Program-made: the position numbers and the translations under genes
Shown here: piece by piece, positions 40,602-50,158 of the stretch
How the letters are laid out: each line of letters opens with the position of its first letter
How positions within the stretch are numbered: position 1 is the first letter of the stretch
Assembly (NCBI GenBank): GCA_958370785.1
Contig: CATXKN010000001.1
Location: 372,001 to 436,000, forward strand
Reading direction: 5' to 3'
Length of the DNA stretch: 64,000 bases
Origin: an uncultured Collinsella sp.
GTDB taxonomy: Bacteria > Actinomycetota > Coriobacteriia > Coriobacteriales > Coriobacteriaceae
Notes under the pieces: model-generated
Told to the model about the DNA's origin: nothing
The model's database searches: none
What the model saw: only the letters and a program-made list of their open reading frames with translations

Positions 40602-41285
40602 TTACGCCCTTGCTTGCTCAATCTGCCCGATGAGCCAATCGCACCAGGCATCCATGCCCTCGCCCTTGCGCGCGCTCACGGCAAACCGCGGCGCCTGCGG
40701 ATTGAGGTCATCGAGTGTCTTAGTATACCTATCCATGTCAAAATCGAAAGCCGGAGCCACGTCGACCTTGTTGAGCAGCTGCGCGCCGGCGTGTTGGAAG
40801 ATGCCCGGGTACTTGATGGGCTTGTCGTCGCCCTCGGGCACCGAAAGGATCATGATGGACAGGTTCTCGCCCAGGTCAAAGTCGACTGGGCAGACCAGGT
40901 TACCCACGTTTTCGATAAAGATAACATCGATGTTTTGAAGGCCCACTGCCCGGTCGAAGGCGTCGACGGCCTCCATGATCATGTTGCCCTCGAGGTGGCA
41001 CAGGCCGCCCGTGTTGATCTGGATGGCGGGCATGCCGGCTTCCTTCATGGTAATGGCGTCGACGTCCGAGGCGATATCGCCCTCGATGACGGCGCAGCGC
41101 AAGCCGGCCTTGTCGCGCAGGCGCTCGTTGGTGCCCAAAATCGTGGTGGTCTTGCCCGAGCCGGGGCTCGACAAGACGTTGATCACATAGGTGTCAGTCT
41201 CTTTAAATCGCTGACGCAGCTGATCTGCCAGGCGCTCATTGCGCGACAGAATCGGCGACGCGATGTCAATCGTTTTCTCAGCCAT
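40602..41285 (-). CDS. hypB: Hydrogenase nickel incorporation GTPase
   Basis: HypB is the GTPase that, with HypA, inserts nickel into [NiFe] hydrogenase or passes it to urease. The 227-residue protein has the P-loop LSSPGSGKTTTI, the metal-binding GGLCHLEGNMI, ENVGNLVCPVDFDLGE and LNKVDVAP. It lacks the N-terminal His-rich nickel-storage stretch present in many HypB proteins. It lies 55 bases after hypA in the tat-hyp group. No hydrogenase structural gene is in the window. Confidence 0.94.
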   Translation of the reverse strand: MAEKTIDIASPILSRNERLADQLRQRFKETDTYVINVLSSPGSGKTTTILGTNERLRDKAGLRCAVIEGDIASDVDAITMKEAGMPAIQINTGGLCHLEGNMIMEAVDAFDRAVGLQNIDVIFIENVGNLVCPVDFDLGENLSIMILSVPEGDDKPIKYPGIFQHAGAQLLNKVDVAPAFDFDMDRYTKTLDDLNPQAPRFAVSARKGEGMDAWCDWLIGQIEQARA

Positions 41286-41340
41286 ACTCGGCGCTCCTTA
41301 CTTTGGCCCCTTTATACCCCATCACCAGATGGCTGGCGGG

Positions 41341-41697
41341 CTAATCGTCGGGGGTTTCGATTTCGATACTGGCGATGTCGAGCTCGCGACCGTGCAGCAG
41401 GCGCACGTTGGCGCCGCCACACTGGGGACAGCGACAATGAAAGCGGTCGTGATCGAAGACCTCGCCGCAGTCCAAACACTCACTTTGTGGATGGACTTCC
41501 TCCACGGCAAGCTCGCAGCCGCGCGTGAGAGGGTCCTCGTCGCGAAACGTCTCCCATGCAAAGTCGAGCGCCTCGCGCACGACCTCGGTCATATCCCCGA
41601 TACGCAGCGTAACCAAAACGGCGCGCGAGGCCCCCGCCCCACGCGCCGCGCGAATCACTGTATCGAGTATGCCGTTGACAATGCCAACCTCGTGCAT
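41341..41697 (-). CDS. hypA: Hydrogenase nickel incorporation protein HypA
   Basis: This 118-residue metallochaperone starts MHEVGIVNGILD, where the N-terminal Met-His-Glu binds nickel. It has a zinc site with CLDCGEVF and CPQCGG. It lies six bases after tatC on the same strand and is followed by hypB. Confidence 0.93.
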   Translation of the reverse strand: MHEVGIVNGILDTVIRAARGAGASRAVLVTLRIGDMTEVVREALDFAWETFRDEDPLTRGCELAVEEVHPQSECLDCGEVFDHDRFHCRCPQCGGANVRLLHGRELDIASIEIETPDD

Positions 41698-41703
41698 ACC
41701 GAT

Positions 41704-42495
41704 TTACTCCTCGTCGTCCTCATCGTCCGAGAACAGGTCCAGACGACTCACAAACAAGCCCTCCTTGCCCTCGCGCGCGGTAATGACCACACGGGCGATG
41801 GCGAGCGAAATCTCGTAGAGCGAGAGCAGGGCGCCGTACATAAGGCCCAGGGTGACGGGCGAGCCGTCGGGCGTGATCACAGCCGAACCCACGAGCAGGC
41901 CAACGTATACGTAACGCCAGGCACTGCGGAAGGCCGCGTAGGACACGATGTGGAAAACGGACAGGTAAAAGATGATGAGCGGCAGCTCAAACGCCACACC
42001 AAAGCCGATCATAAAGAGCAGCTCCATGTTGACGTAGTTCTCCAGATCGGGCAGCGCCGTAGCGACGGCCGAGGTCTCGCCGATGAGCCACTCAAAGCCC
42101 GCGGGGATGATGATGAAGTAGCAGAAGATGGCACCCAGGAAGAACAGCACCGTCGAGGCGAGCACTGTGGGCACGACCCATTTGCGCTCGTTGGGACGCA
42201 GTGCCGGCAGGAAAAATGCCAGAATCTGCCAGATGATCATGGGCGTGCACATGACCACGGCCATCTTGATGGCCAGCGAGAAGCGCAGGCCAAAGCCGCC
42301 GAGCGTGGTGGTGATGTAGAACTTACCATCCGGCACAAAGGAGCGGATGGGATCTTCCAGGATGTCGAGCACCACGGGCGTGGCGAAATATAGCACGATA
42401 GCGGCGGCAAAGACCGAGACGACCACGATGGTCAAGCGGCGACGGAGCTCTCCCAGGTGATCGAAGAGCGGCATACGCGCAGGTCCGATAGGCAT
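41704..42495 (-). CDS. tatC: Tat translocase subunit TatC
   Basis: TatC is the multi-span receptor of the twin-arginine export pathway. The 263-residue protein has six hydrophobic segments and the family motif MPLFDHLGELRRRL near the start, FALPAL-like ILAFFLPALRPNE and EYVNM-type loops. It overlaps the tatA/B stop (TAATG). The clustering with hypAB suggests that export of folded [NiFe] hydrogenase is one of its jobs. Confidence 0.94.
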   Translation of the reverse strand: MPIGPARMPLFDHLGELRRRLTIVVVSVFAAAIVLYFATPVVLDILEDPIRSFVPDGKFYITTTLGGFGLRFSLAIKMAVVMCTPMIIWQILAFFLPALRPNERKWVVPTVLASTVLFFLGAIFCYFIIIPAGFEWLIGETSAVATALPDLENYVNMELLFMIGFGVAFELPLIIFYLSVFHIVSYAAFRSAWRYVYVGLLVGSAVITPDGSPVTLGLMYGALLSLYEISLAIARVVITAREGKEGLFVSRLDLFSDDEDDEE

Positions 42496-43088
42496 TACTC
42501 ATCGCCTCCCTTCGGGGCGTCGGCGGCGGCAGTGTCGTCCTCGGCCTCGGCCTCGAGCTCGCGAGCGAGCTGGTCGACGACGGCTTTGCGCTTGCGGGGG
42601 CGACGGGCGTAGAGGTCAGCCGTCGTGGGCTCTGTCGGCTCGGGCTCGGGCTCCGGCTCTGCGGCAGGCTCGGACTCGACGGCGGCATCGGCAGACTCGG
42701 CGTCGGCACCCTCGGCTTCAGTCTCCTCGGCAGCATCCTCGCCCTTGGCGGCACCCTCGCTTGCGGCCTTCTCGGCAGCAAGACGGGCACGACGCTCGGC
42801 AAAGGTCTCCTTCTTGGCAGGCGCTGCCGTCTCGGCGGCATCCTCATCCGCATCGGAATCGTCGTCGGTCGCAGCAGCCTTCTTGGGCTTGACCGGGGCC
42901 GACGCGGCCTCGCTCACCGGATCGATAATCTCGGACTGAACAACGGCCGTCATCTTTTCCTGCGTCTCGCGGAACTGACGGATGGCACGGCCGATCGTGC
43001 GGCCCATCTGTGGGAGCTTATCCGGGCCAAACAGCAAAAAGCCGAAGACCACGATGATCGCGAGCTCACCCTCTCCAATACCAAACAC
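42495..43088 (-). CDS. tatB: Tat translocase subunit TatA/TatB
   Basis: This is a single-pass membrane subunit with the amphipathic helix typical of TatA/B: FGIGEGELAIIVVFGFLLFGPDKLPQMGRTIGRAIRQFRE-type sequence at the N-terminus. The long acidic and Ala/Glu/Pro-rich tail (over 100 residues) suggests TatB over TatA. I place the start at the GTG at 43088 because GGAGG lies five bases upstream; the open frame extends further but has no such site. The frame overlaps tatC. Confidence 0.88.
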   Translation of the reverse strand: MFGIGEGELAIIVVFGFLLFGPDKLPQMGRTIGRAIRQFRETQEKMTAVVQSEIIDPVSEAASAPVKPKKAAATDDDSDADEDAAETAAPAKKETFAERRARLAAEKAASEGAAKGEDAAEETEAEGADAESADAAVESEPAAEPEPEPEPTEPTTADLYARRPRKRKAVVDQLARELEAEAEDDTAAADAPKGGDE

Positions 43089-43241
43089 ACATACCTCCAA
43101 GGCTCGATGTGAGTCGAGCCCGCACCGCGCCATTCGGCCGGAACTCGTCTATTCATTCGGTCAAGTATAGCGCCCGGACGCCAAAACGTCCGAGCGCATC
43201 ACAAACATATGCCAAACGGCACGCCCTTTTGGGGGCAAAGA

Positions 43242-43556
43242 TTATGCAGCGGTGATCGAAATCTCCTGGTCGACACCCAACAGCTGAACCACGCGCATCA
43301 CCGGGGGCTGCACATTGGTGCAGCTAAAGCGCTTGCCGTGGTCGACCGCGTGGTGCGCGGCGCCCACGAGCACGCCAATGCCCGTCGAGTCGATGTAGCT
43401 CACCTGGGCAAAATCGAGCTCAACGGCCTCGGTGGGCTGCTCGAGCGCCAGGTCGATGGCATTGCGCAGGCTATCGGCGTTAGAGATATCGATCTCGCCG
43501 GTTACCTTAATGGTGTAGAGCTCTGGCGTGGGGTTGGTGGAAATACCCAAATCCAT
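43242..43556 (-). CDS. STAS-domain anti-sigma factor antagonist
   Basis: The 104-residue protein has a single STAS domain with the phosphorylatable Ser in YIDSTGIGVLV, as in SpoIIAA and RsbV. It is probably controlled by an anti-sigma serine kinase. No kinase or sigma gene is adjacent, so the partners are elsewhere. Confidence 0.9.
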   Translation of the reverse strand: MDLGISTNPTPELYTIKVTGEIDISNADSLRNAIDLALEQPTEAVELDFAQVSYIDSTGIGVLVGAAHHAVDHGKRFSCTNVQPPVMRVVQLLGVDQEISITAA

Positions 43557-43607
43557 GTATACGCTCCTTTACGTATCGAAAGTGCGGATAGTACGGGAAG
43601 CCGCGCG

Positions 43608-44912
43608 TTAGGCGCGCTCGGCACGCGCAAGCTCGGCAGCGACGAGCTTCACAGCCAGCACCAGCACATCGAGCGCGGCCTCCAGGTCCTCGACCGTGGG
43701 ATAGCTCGGCGCGATGCGGATGTTAGTGTCACGCGGGTCCTTGCCATAGGGCCAGGTAGCACCGGCCGGCGTGAGCTTGACGCCCAGGCCGGCGCAAAGC
43801 GCGGCGACCTTCTGGGCCGAGCCCTCGGGACCATCGAAGCTTACAAAGTAGCCACCGCGGGGGTGCGTCCAAGTGGCGCAGCCCGTGTCGCCCAAGCCCT
43901 CGGTGAGCTTACGCTCGACGGCCTCAAAGCGCGGACGCAGGAACTCGGCATGCTTTTTCATGTGCTCCTTGACCGCCTCGATGGTAGGAAGGAAGCGCAC
44001 GTGACGCAGCTGGTTGAGCTTGTCGGCGCTGATGAGGCCGGCCTTCAGGCGCTTGGAGAACTCGGCGATGACCGCGGGGCTCGCACCGATAAAGCCGATG
44101 CCGGCGCCCGGGAAGGTGATCTTGGACGTCGAGGCAAAGGCCACCACGCGGTCCTCGGTGCCCGCCGCGCGAGCGAGGTCAAAGATGTTTGCGAGCTCGT
44201 CGGTCTCGTCGTACAGGTCGTGCACGCAGTAGGCGTTGTCCCAGAAGATACGGAAATCGGGCGCGGCTGTGGGCATCTCGACCAGGCGGCGCACGGTGTC
44301 CTCGCTAAAGGTGATGCCCGTGGGGTTGGAATACTTGGGCACGCACCAGATACCCTTGATGGAATCGTCGGCGGCAACGAGGCGCTCGATCTCGTCCATG
44401 TCGGGGCCGTTGTCAGTCATCGCGACGGGGACGTTCTCGATGCCCAAGTCGGCGGTAATGCCAAAGTGGCGATCGTAGCCGGGAACGGGGCACAGGAACT
44501 TGACCTTCTTGCCGTCGTGCGCGGCCTCGTAGGCGTCCCAAGGCTCACTGCCGCACGAACCGCAGCGCCAGAACATGCCGGCGATGTCATGCTCGATCAA
44601 AAGGCTCGACGAACCCAGCACGAGCGTCTGCTCGGCGGGGCAACCCAGGAACTCCCCTGCCAGCTTGCGTGCCGAGGGAATGCCCTCGAAGCAGCCGTAG
44701 TTGGAGCAGTCGACGTTGCCATCGTGCAGATCGGCGTCGGCGTTGAGGATATCGAGCATGGGGCGAGAAATGTCCACCTGGGAGGGCGACGGCTTGCCGC
44801 GAGCCATGTCGAGCGCCAGGCCCTTGGCCTTGACCTCGGCGACCTCGGCTTTGAGCGCCTCGATGGCGGCATCGAGTTCGGTGGTTTCCATCTTCTGGTA
44901 GATCGTCTGCAT
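43608..44912 (-). CDS. Class I aminotransferase, AspT-type (subfamily Ic)
   Basis: This 434-residue PLP enzyme resembles the actinobacterial aspartate aminotransferase AspT family. It has the N-terminal LDMARGKPSPSQVDISRPML block, YGCFEGIPSAR, PGYDRHFGI, VPKYSNPTGITFS, the PLP Lys of FASTSKITFPGAG, and the C-terminal NIRIAPSYPTVEDL. These features separate it from ordinary class I aminotransferases. Transamination between aspartate and 2-oxoglutarate is likely. Confidence 0.88.
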   Translation of the reverse strand: MQTIYQKMETTELDAAIEALKAEVAEVKAKGLALDMARGKPSPSQVDISRPMLDILNADADLHDGNVDCSNYGCFEGIPSARKLAGEFLGCPAEQTLVLGSSSLLIEHDIAGMFWRCGSCGSEPWDAYEAAHDGKKVKFLCPVPGYDRHFGITADLGIENVPVAMTDNGPDMDEIERLVAADDSIKGIWCVPKYSNPTGITFSEDTVRRLVEMPTAAPDFRIFWDNAYCVHDLYDETDELANIFDLARAAGTEDRVVAFASTSKITFPGAGIGFIGASPAVIAEFSKRLKAGLISADKLNQLRHVRFLPTIEAVKEHMKKHAEFLRPRFEAVERKLTEGLGDTGCATWTHPRGGYFVSFDGPEGSAQKVAALCAGLGVKLTPAGATWPYGKDPRDTNIRIAPSYPTVEDLEAALDVLVLAVKLVAAELARAERA

Positions 44913-45061
44913 GGGGTGCGACCTTTCGCGAAGCGGTACGTTGCAGTTCGTCTAAGTATAGACCGCCACCGCCGCAACGTTATGAAGCCGTGATAGATTA
45001 AGTCCATCGCAATAAATACGAATCGCCGCGCATGCCTGCGTGGGGCGCCCAAGGAGGCACT

Positions 45062-45316
45062 ATGGAGTACGGATCGTTCCAGGCCGAGGAATTCGGCGAC
45101 CTGCAGCGCCTGGTCGACGGACTGTTTTACGACCGCCACGCCATCGACCGCCTGGATCTGATCGTGCAGGCCGAGATCTTGGACTTGGCACCCGATCTCA
45201 TGGAGATCGTCAACCTGCTACCGCCCGGCTATTACGACCGCCAGTCACTTTGCGACCAGCTCAACTCAGCCTTGGCCGCCCACGGCTGGGGCGCCGTCTA
45301 CGGCACCGTGGAATAA
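45062..45316 (+). CDS. Small conserved-looking protein
   Basis: This is an 84-residue soluble protein with no recognised motif, rich in Leu, Asp and Tyr and probably helical (DLQRLVDGLFYDRHAIDRLD; LMEIVNLLPPGYYDRQ). The ATG at 45062 has AGGAGG five bases upstream, and the codon use resembles its neighbours, so it is a real gene. It starts 149 bases from the divergent aminotransferase, and its stop is followed at once by element A copy 3. Confidence 0.75.
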   Translation: MEYGSFQAEEFGDLQRLVDGLFYDRHAIDRLDLIVQAEILDLAPDLMEIVNLLPPGYYDRQSLCDQLNSALAAHGWGAVYGTVE

Positions 45317-45318
45317 GC

Positions 45319-45350
45319 CTAGTCATTGGGGACGTTCTTAAACGACCAGT
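45319..45350. repeat. Element A copy 3: single arm
   Basis: AGTCATTGGGGACGTTCTTA (45321-45340) repeats the first 20 bases of the element A arm at 3489-3508, but no second arm follows. It abuts element B copy 2, as if one element had inserted next to or into the other. Confidence 0.7.
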
Positions 45351-45360
45351 TGAGGGGCTG

Positions 45361-45588
45361 TGTGCAAAAAATGGCAAATATGAGTACTGTTACCTTTTTA
45401 GTGGCAGCGATTTTGGATCAAAATCTGCTTATTTAACTCCACAAGGCCTGTTCCGAACGAACTCCTCGATTTCTTTCAATCCGGAGTCGGCTCGTTAATG
45501 TACAGAATACATTTATTTGTTCATTATTTTTCGCACATAAAATGAAACGCCGTTTGTGACAGTACTCACAAACGGCGTTTTTTGCACA
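45361..45588. repeat. Element B copy 2
   Basis: This is a 228 bp region with a left end TGTGCAAAAAATGGCAAATA close to the end of copy 1 (29508) and a right end CAGTACTCACAAACGGCG with GTTTTTTGCACA. The right end has changed into a perfect 15 bp hairpin of its own. No coding frame is inside. Confidence 0.78.
45545..45586 (+). terminator. Terminator formed by the right end of element B copy 2
   Basis: AAACGCCGTTTGTGA (45545-45559) and TCACAAACGGCGTTT (45566-45580) pair perfectly and are followed by T residues. It would end transcription from the small gene at 45062-45316. Confidence 0.8.
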
Positions 45589-45673
45589 CGGGGGTGTCTG
45601 ACGGGTAGCCAATACCGCCCGGGCCCGCGTTTTGACCGCACCCAAAACGGGTCTGGTACCTATTATTACGCCC

Positions 45674-47032
45674 TTACTCGCCCTTGGGCGCGGGGTGTTT
45701 GCAGACCACGCTCATGTAGATCATGCCGAGCACGGCAGCGGTGACCGAACCGGCAAGAATGGCAGCCTTGGCAGCAAGAACCTCAAACTGGGCCGTCGGG
45801 AAGGCAAGGCCGCTGATAAGAATCGACATGGTAAAGCCGATACCGCCCAGAATACCCACGCCGGCAATCATGTGCCAGTTGACGTTGTGCGGCAGCTCGC
45901 AGACCTTGAGCTTGACCAAGGCGAACGTCATGCCAAAGATGCCGATCGGCTTGCCCAGCAGCATGCCAAAGTACACGCCGAGCGTCACCGGGTCGGTGAG
46001 CAGCGTGCTCATGTCCACGCCCACCAGGCGAACCTGTGCGTTGACGAACGCAAAGATCGGCAGAATCACAAAGTTGACCGGCGTGGAGATCAGACGCTCC
46101 ATGCGGATGAGCGGCGGGGTCACGCGGTGCATGACGCGCTCGACCTTGGTGGTCGAGACGGTAAAGTCATGCTGGCCCAGGATGTGTGCCTCGTCGTCGT
46201 AGCGGTCATCGAGCAGCGGCAGGCACTCGCCCAACCAATCGGTGAGGCTATCGAGCTTGACGCCGCACTTGGCCGGGATGGTAAAGGCCAAGATGACGCC
46301 GGCAAGCGTGGCATGGACGCCGCTCTTGAACATGCAGAACCACAACAGCAGACCCAGAACCGAATACGGGGCAAGGCGGTAATGCTGCGTCTTGTTGAGC
46401 CACACGAGCGCGCAGGTCACAAGCGCGGCGGCGCCCAACCAAAACGGATTGGGGCTCTGACCGTAGAAGATGGCGATGGCGGCGATGGAGATAAGGTCGT
46501 CGGCGATGGCGAGCGTCGAGAAGAACACGCGCACGCCGTTGGGCACGCGGTTGCCCAAAAGCGACAGCACGCCCAGCGCAAAGGCAATATCGGTTGCCAT
46601 GGGGATGGCCCAACCGTTGTGGGCGCCGGCATGGTTAAAGATTAGGTAGATGCAGGCGGGAACGACGACGCCGCCCACGGCCGCCAGCATGGGGAGCATG
46701 GCCTGACGCGGATTCTTGAGCTCGCCGACCGTCATCTCGTACTTAAGCTCAATGCCCACCAACAAAAAGAAAATCGCCATGAGGAAGTCGTTGACGAAAA
46801 GCTCAACGGTAAGACCGGCCGTAAGGTTGCCCAGACCCACATACAGCGGGGTCTCCAAAAAGTGATGGATGGCCTCATAGGCATCGGTATTGGCGCAAAT
46901 AACGGCGGCGATGGCGGCGAAGACCATAACGGCGGCGGAAATCGTGCCGTTCTCGGCGATGCGCTCCCAGATGTCGTGACGCTCAAAACGCTTGCGCTCA
47001 CGGACGTTGAACAGCTGCTCGGGTGCTGCCAT
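45674..47032 (-). CDS. nhaA: Na+/H+ antiporter NhaA
   Basis: This 452-residue integral membrane antiporter exports sodium in exchange for protons. The ion-binding Asp pair is in TLAIADDLISIAAIA, and MATDIAFALGVLSLLG and VELKYEMTVGELKNPRQA are family signatures. It is longer than the Escherichia coli protein (388), mainly through a loop of about 30 residues near the middle (DDEAHILGQHDFTVSTTKVE). Confidence 0.94.
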   Translation of the reverse strand: MAAPEQLFNVRERKRFERHDIWERIAENGTISAAVMVFAAIAAVICANTDAYEAIHHFLETPLYVGLGNLTAGLTVELFVNDFLMAIFFLLVGIELKYEMTVGELKNPRQAMLPMLAAVGGVVVPACIYLIFNHAGAHNGWAIPMATDIAFALGVLSLLGNRVPNGVRVFFSTLAIADDLISIAAIAIFYGQSPNPFWLGAAALVTCALVWLNKTQHYRLAPYSVLGLLLWFCMFKSGVHATLAGVILAFTIPAKCGVKLDSLTDWLGECLPLLDDRYDDEAHILGQHDFTVSTTKVERVMHRVTPPLIRMERLISTPVNFVILPIFAFVNAQVRLVGVDMSTLLTDPVTLGVYFGMLLGKPIGIFGMTFALVKLKVCELPHNVNWHMIAGVGILGGIGFTMSILISGLAFPTAQFEVLAAKAAILAGSVTAAVLGMIYMSVVCKHPAPKGE

Positions 47033-47240
47033 GGGCGGCTCCTTTCACGGGATGGCTCCCGTCTTAAAAAAGCACGGCCCGCCCAAGTGGCGGCGCCGCG
47101 CTCTAACGTATTACGCTTGCATCTAGCCTACCCTGCACGACAAGCACGCAGGCGCGGCCGAAAAGCGGAACCACAGGTTGAACATTATTTGCTCAACGGC
47201 ACGGGCACGCCTGTCCAAGAGACGATGCGGCGCCGTGCAC

Positions 47241-47280
47241 AAAAAAACGACCGGAGCGCGGGGCGTCCGCGATCCGGTCG
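47241..47280 (-). terminator. Intrinsic terminator after the pyrophosphatase gene
   Basis: CGACCGGA pairs with TCCGGTCG around a GC-rich loop and is followed on the minus strand by seven T residues. Confidence 0.9.
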
Positions 47281-47300
47281 TGGCGTTTGGTCAACTAAAC

Positions 47301-48224
47301 CTAGCAGGCGGCCATGATGGGGGCAGCAACCTGCTTCTTACGGGAGAGGACGCCCGGCATCCAGACGCCGTCGTGCTCGTCGGCAATGCCCAGGCCCTTC
47401 TGAGCAGCCTCGGTCTCGCCCTCGAGCAGGACCTGCGAGCCCTCCTCCATGATGTCGGTGATGCACAGGACAATGCCGTCAGCACCCTTCTCGGCGGCGT
47501 AGGCGCGCATGGCTTCACGGATCTCGTCGATCATGCCGAGCGCACGGCTCTTATCGACAGTCTCGTACTGGCCGATGAGCAGCTTCTTACCGGCGGGCTC
47601 GAACATCTTGATGTCGTTGCCGACCATCTCGGCTGCGGTGAAGGAGCCGGACGGACGGGTGAGGAAGACCTCCATGCCAAACTTGACCGGGTCGACGCCC
47701 ACCTGCTCGCCGAGCTTGGCGGCGACGGCGCGGTCGACATCGGTGGTGGTGGGGCTCTTGAGCATGAGCGTGTCGGTCATCATGGCCGAGAGCAGCAGCT
47801 TGGCCTGGACGTCGGAAAGCTCAACGCCGAGCACGCCGGCGAGCTTGGTGACGATGGTGCAGCTGGAGCCCCAGGGCAGGCAGATGTAGTGCAGCGGGCC
47901 GGCGGTCTCGAAGTCGCCGATGCGATGATGATCGACGACGCCAAAGACCGTGGCGTCCTTAAGGCCGGCGACGGACTGGGCGGACTCGTTGTGGTCGGTG
48001 AGGACGACGAGCTGACCGGCCTCGACGGACTCGATCACGCGGGGCTCGGCAATGCCGGCGTCGGCGAGCAGCTTGGCGGACTCGGCCGGAAGCTGGCCCA
48101 GAGCGCAAGCCTCGTAGGTGTTGCCGGCATACTCAACCTGGTTGAGCAGCTGGGACAGGACGACGGCGCTCATGATGGCGTCGTTATCGGGGTTCTGGTG
48201 ACCAAAGACAAGAACGTTTGCCAT
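47301..48224 (-). CDS. ppaC: Manganese-dependent (family II) inorganic pyrophosphatase
   Basis: This 307-residue DHH-family enzyme splits pyrophosphate, using Mn. It has GHQNPDNDAI at the N-terminus, VVLTDHNE, the DHH signature VVDHHRIGDF, LPWGSSCTIVTKL and the C-terminal phosphate site SRKKQVAAP. No CBS or DRTGG insert is present, so it is the unregulated short form. Confidence 0.94.
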   Translation of the reverse strand: MANVLVFGHQNPDNDAIMSAVVLSQLLNQVEYAGNTYEACALGQLPAESAKLLADAGIAEPRVIESVEAGQLVVLTDHNESAQSVAGLKDATVFGVVDHHRIGDFETAGPLHYICLPWGSSCTIVTKLAGVLGVELSDVQAKLLLSAMMTDTLMLKSPTTTDVDRAVAAKLGEQVGVDPVKFGMEVFLTRPSGSFTAAEMVGNDIKMFEPAGKKLLIGQYETVDKSRALGMIDEIREAMRAYAAEKGADGIVLCITDIMEEGSQVLLEGETEAAQKGLGIADEHDGVWMPGVLSRKKQVAAPIMAAC

Positions 48225-48298
48225 GGGTTTCCTCCATATGCGTGTGTGTACTCATACGTGTCTATGGTAGCACGCGGCGCGGCCGCGGCCGCCAACGT

Positions 48299-50158
48299 CT
48301 ATCGCTCGGCGTGGTTGCGCTCCTTGCACTCGTACATGCGCTGGTCGGCGAGGATACGCACCTCTCCCGAGCCGCCATCGTCCGGATAAACCGCCCAGCC
48401 GCAACTCGCGCCAACCTCAATCGTAACGCCGTCGATACCGAAAGGAAGCCGCACTGTCCGGTCAATTCGGTCAATCATCATGTGACACAGGGCGTCATCC
48501 ATGTTGCCGTTCATGACCAGTGCAAACTCATCGCCGCCAATCCTAAAGGCAAAATCGGTTTGGCGTACACAGTCGCGCAATCGACCCGCCACCGCCTTGA
48601 GCAGCTTATCGCCCATGTCATGCCCATACGTATCGTTGACGGGCTTAAAGCGGTCGAGGTCAAGATAGAACAAAGTGAATGGCTTGGCCTGCATCTCGTA
48701 CCTATGCAAAACACTGCTAAAGTACCGCTCGTTGAACAGGCCCGTAAGTCCATCAGTGTTCGCCATGGTCTCGAGCTCTACCCTTTGGCCAATGTCTTGA
48801 GATATGGCCAGAAGACGCGTGACCATGCCGTCGGGCCCCCATTCTATCGGAACGACGCTGAGATCCTTGTAGGCGTTTCCGCTTCGCGCGCAGTACTCAA
48901 TATTGATAATGTTATTGCTCGTCCCTACCATCTTGCGCAGTCGCTCGGGCGCAAGCAGATTTGCGAGCTCGGTATCCTCGGTCTCGGAGAAGACAACGTA
49001 GCGGGCAGAAACCTCCTTCAGCAGGTCTGCATAATCACCCTTTAGGGCATACTGCGGCTCTCGTTTCTGATTCTCGCGGTATTCGTAAGTACCGTCGACA
49101 AGATCGACCACGACAAAACGATCGACGATGCGCCCCATGCCGCCCAACAGCCGGCTAATAGCTCGCCGCTGTCGCTCGACCGCCTGCCGTTCCTCATCTT
49201 TAAGCCTCGCATCTGCGCGCTCGCGTTTGACGGCTATCGTTACCAACAGCGCCGTGATAATCACGCCGGCCACTCCAATGGCAACTGTGCTGATGAGCTG
49301 GACCCCATTCATGCCCGAATCCACGACATCGGAACGCACCAGGCCGACGATTGACCAGTCGCCAATTCTCGCCGGCTGATAGACCAGATAGTACCCGCGC
49401 CCGTTAAGTGTGCAAAAGGCGCTACCCCCCTTACTGTGGCCGACCTGCCGTTGGATTTCGTCGAAACTCCCTCGCGAAAAAGAAGCATGTTCGCCCAGAT
49501 AGGCCATAATGTTTGAGACAAATGGTTTGATCTCGCTTTTTGGTTGCAGCGAAAACACCACATCACCCGATTGGCGGACCACATAGCAATCGCTCTTGCC
49601 GCGGTATACATCGCCCGCGACCATATCCATGACCGTATCGTTGTCATAACTCACGGCGAGACCGGTATACGTCACACCCCCAAAGGTAAAGGGCTGACTT
49701 AACGGCAGAGCAAAGACAATTCGTCGCATCCCGTCCGAGGCGATATAACTCGAAATCCAAGGCGTGCCCTTTTCGTACATCTTCTGAAATACGCCATCGA
49801 TGCTGCCGGCCTTGCCCGAGCGTCCGCCGTCGGTGATAAAGTCATCATTCTGGTTGAAGAGATAGACATCGCGATACCCCCAGGAGTCCTTCTGGCTCCG
49901 TGCCCGGATCCAGACGTCCTCGATATGGCCGTCTTCGGTCGCCGCCGCCAGTAGTGCATCCCAATCAGCCATAACATTCCAGTTGCGCTGCGCAAACAGC
50001 TCAAAAGTTTTGTCCATCTGCTCATAGGTCGAGATTAGATTCTCGGTGTTCTCATCATAGATTTTCTGAGCCATAAAACCGTGGTAGGCGAATGCCAGAG
50101 CGACAATAAGAACGGCTGCGACAGTGGTCGCAAGGACCTCGAATCGCCTGCTTTTCAT
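48299..50158 (-). CDS. Membrane diguanylate cyclase with extracellular sensor domain
   Basis: This 619-residue protein makes cyclic di-GMP. It has an N-terminal membrane segment (about 9-27), an extracellular Cache-like sensor domain (about 30-275, with GWxS-type SYIASDGMRRIVFALPLSQP), a second membrane segment (LISTVAIGVAGVIITALLV), a linker or PAS-like region and a C-terminal GGDEF domain. The catalytic GGDEF is at residues 541-545, and the inhibitory RxxD site (RQTD, 532-535) is in the expected place five residues before it, so product inhibition is likely. No EAL domain is present. Confidence 0.92.
   Translation of the reverse strand: MKSRRFEVLATTVAAVLIVALAFAYHGFMAQKIYDENTENLISTYEQMDKTFELFAQRNWNVMADWDALLAAATEDGHIEDVWIRARSQKDSWGYRDVYLFNQNDDFITDGGRSGKAGSIDGVFQKMYEKGTPWISSYIASDGMRRIVFALPLSQPFTFGGVTYTGLAVSYDNDTVMDMVAGDVYRGKSDCYVVRQSGDVVFSLQPKSEIKPFVSNIMAYLGEHASFSRGSFDEIQRQVGHSKGGSAFCTLNGRGYYLVYQPARIGDWSIVGLVRSDVVDSGMNGVQLISTVAIGVAGVIITALLVTIAVKRERADARLKDEERQAVERQRRAISRLLGGMGRIVDRFVVVDLVDGTYEYRENQKREPQYALKGDYADLLKEVSARYVVFSETEDTELANLLAPERLRKMVGTSNNIINIEYCARSGNAYKDLSVVPIEWGPDGMVTRLLAISQDIGQRVELETMANTDGLTGLFNERYFSSVLHRYEMQAKPFTLFYLDLDRFKPVNDTYGHDMGDKLLKAVAGRLRDCVRQTDFAFRIGGDEFALVMNGNMDDALCHMMIDRIDRTVRLPFGIDGVTIEVGASCGWAVYPDDGGSGEVRILADQRMYECKERNHAER

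Noticed and set aside
40602..41697. A full hydrogenase maturation cluster
   Set aside because: Only hypA and hypB are present; no hypC, D, E, F or structural gene is in the window.
43209..44993. A 594-codon open frame on the plus strand opposite the STAS and aminotransferase genes
   Set aside because: It spans two real genes and their gap, with no recognisable domain; it is a codon-bias shadow.
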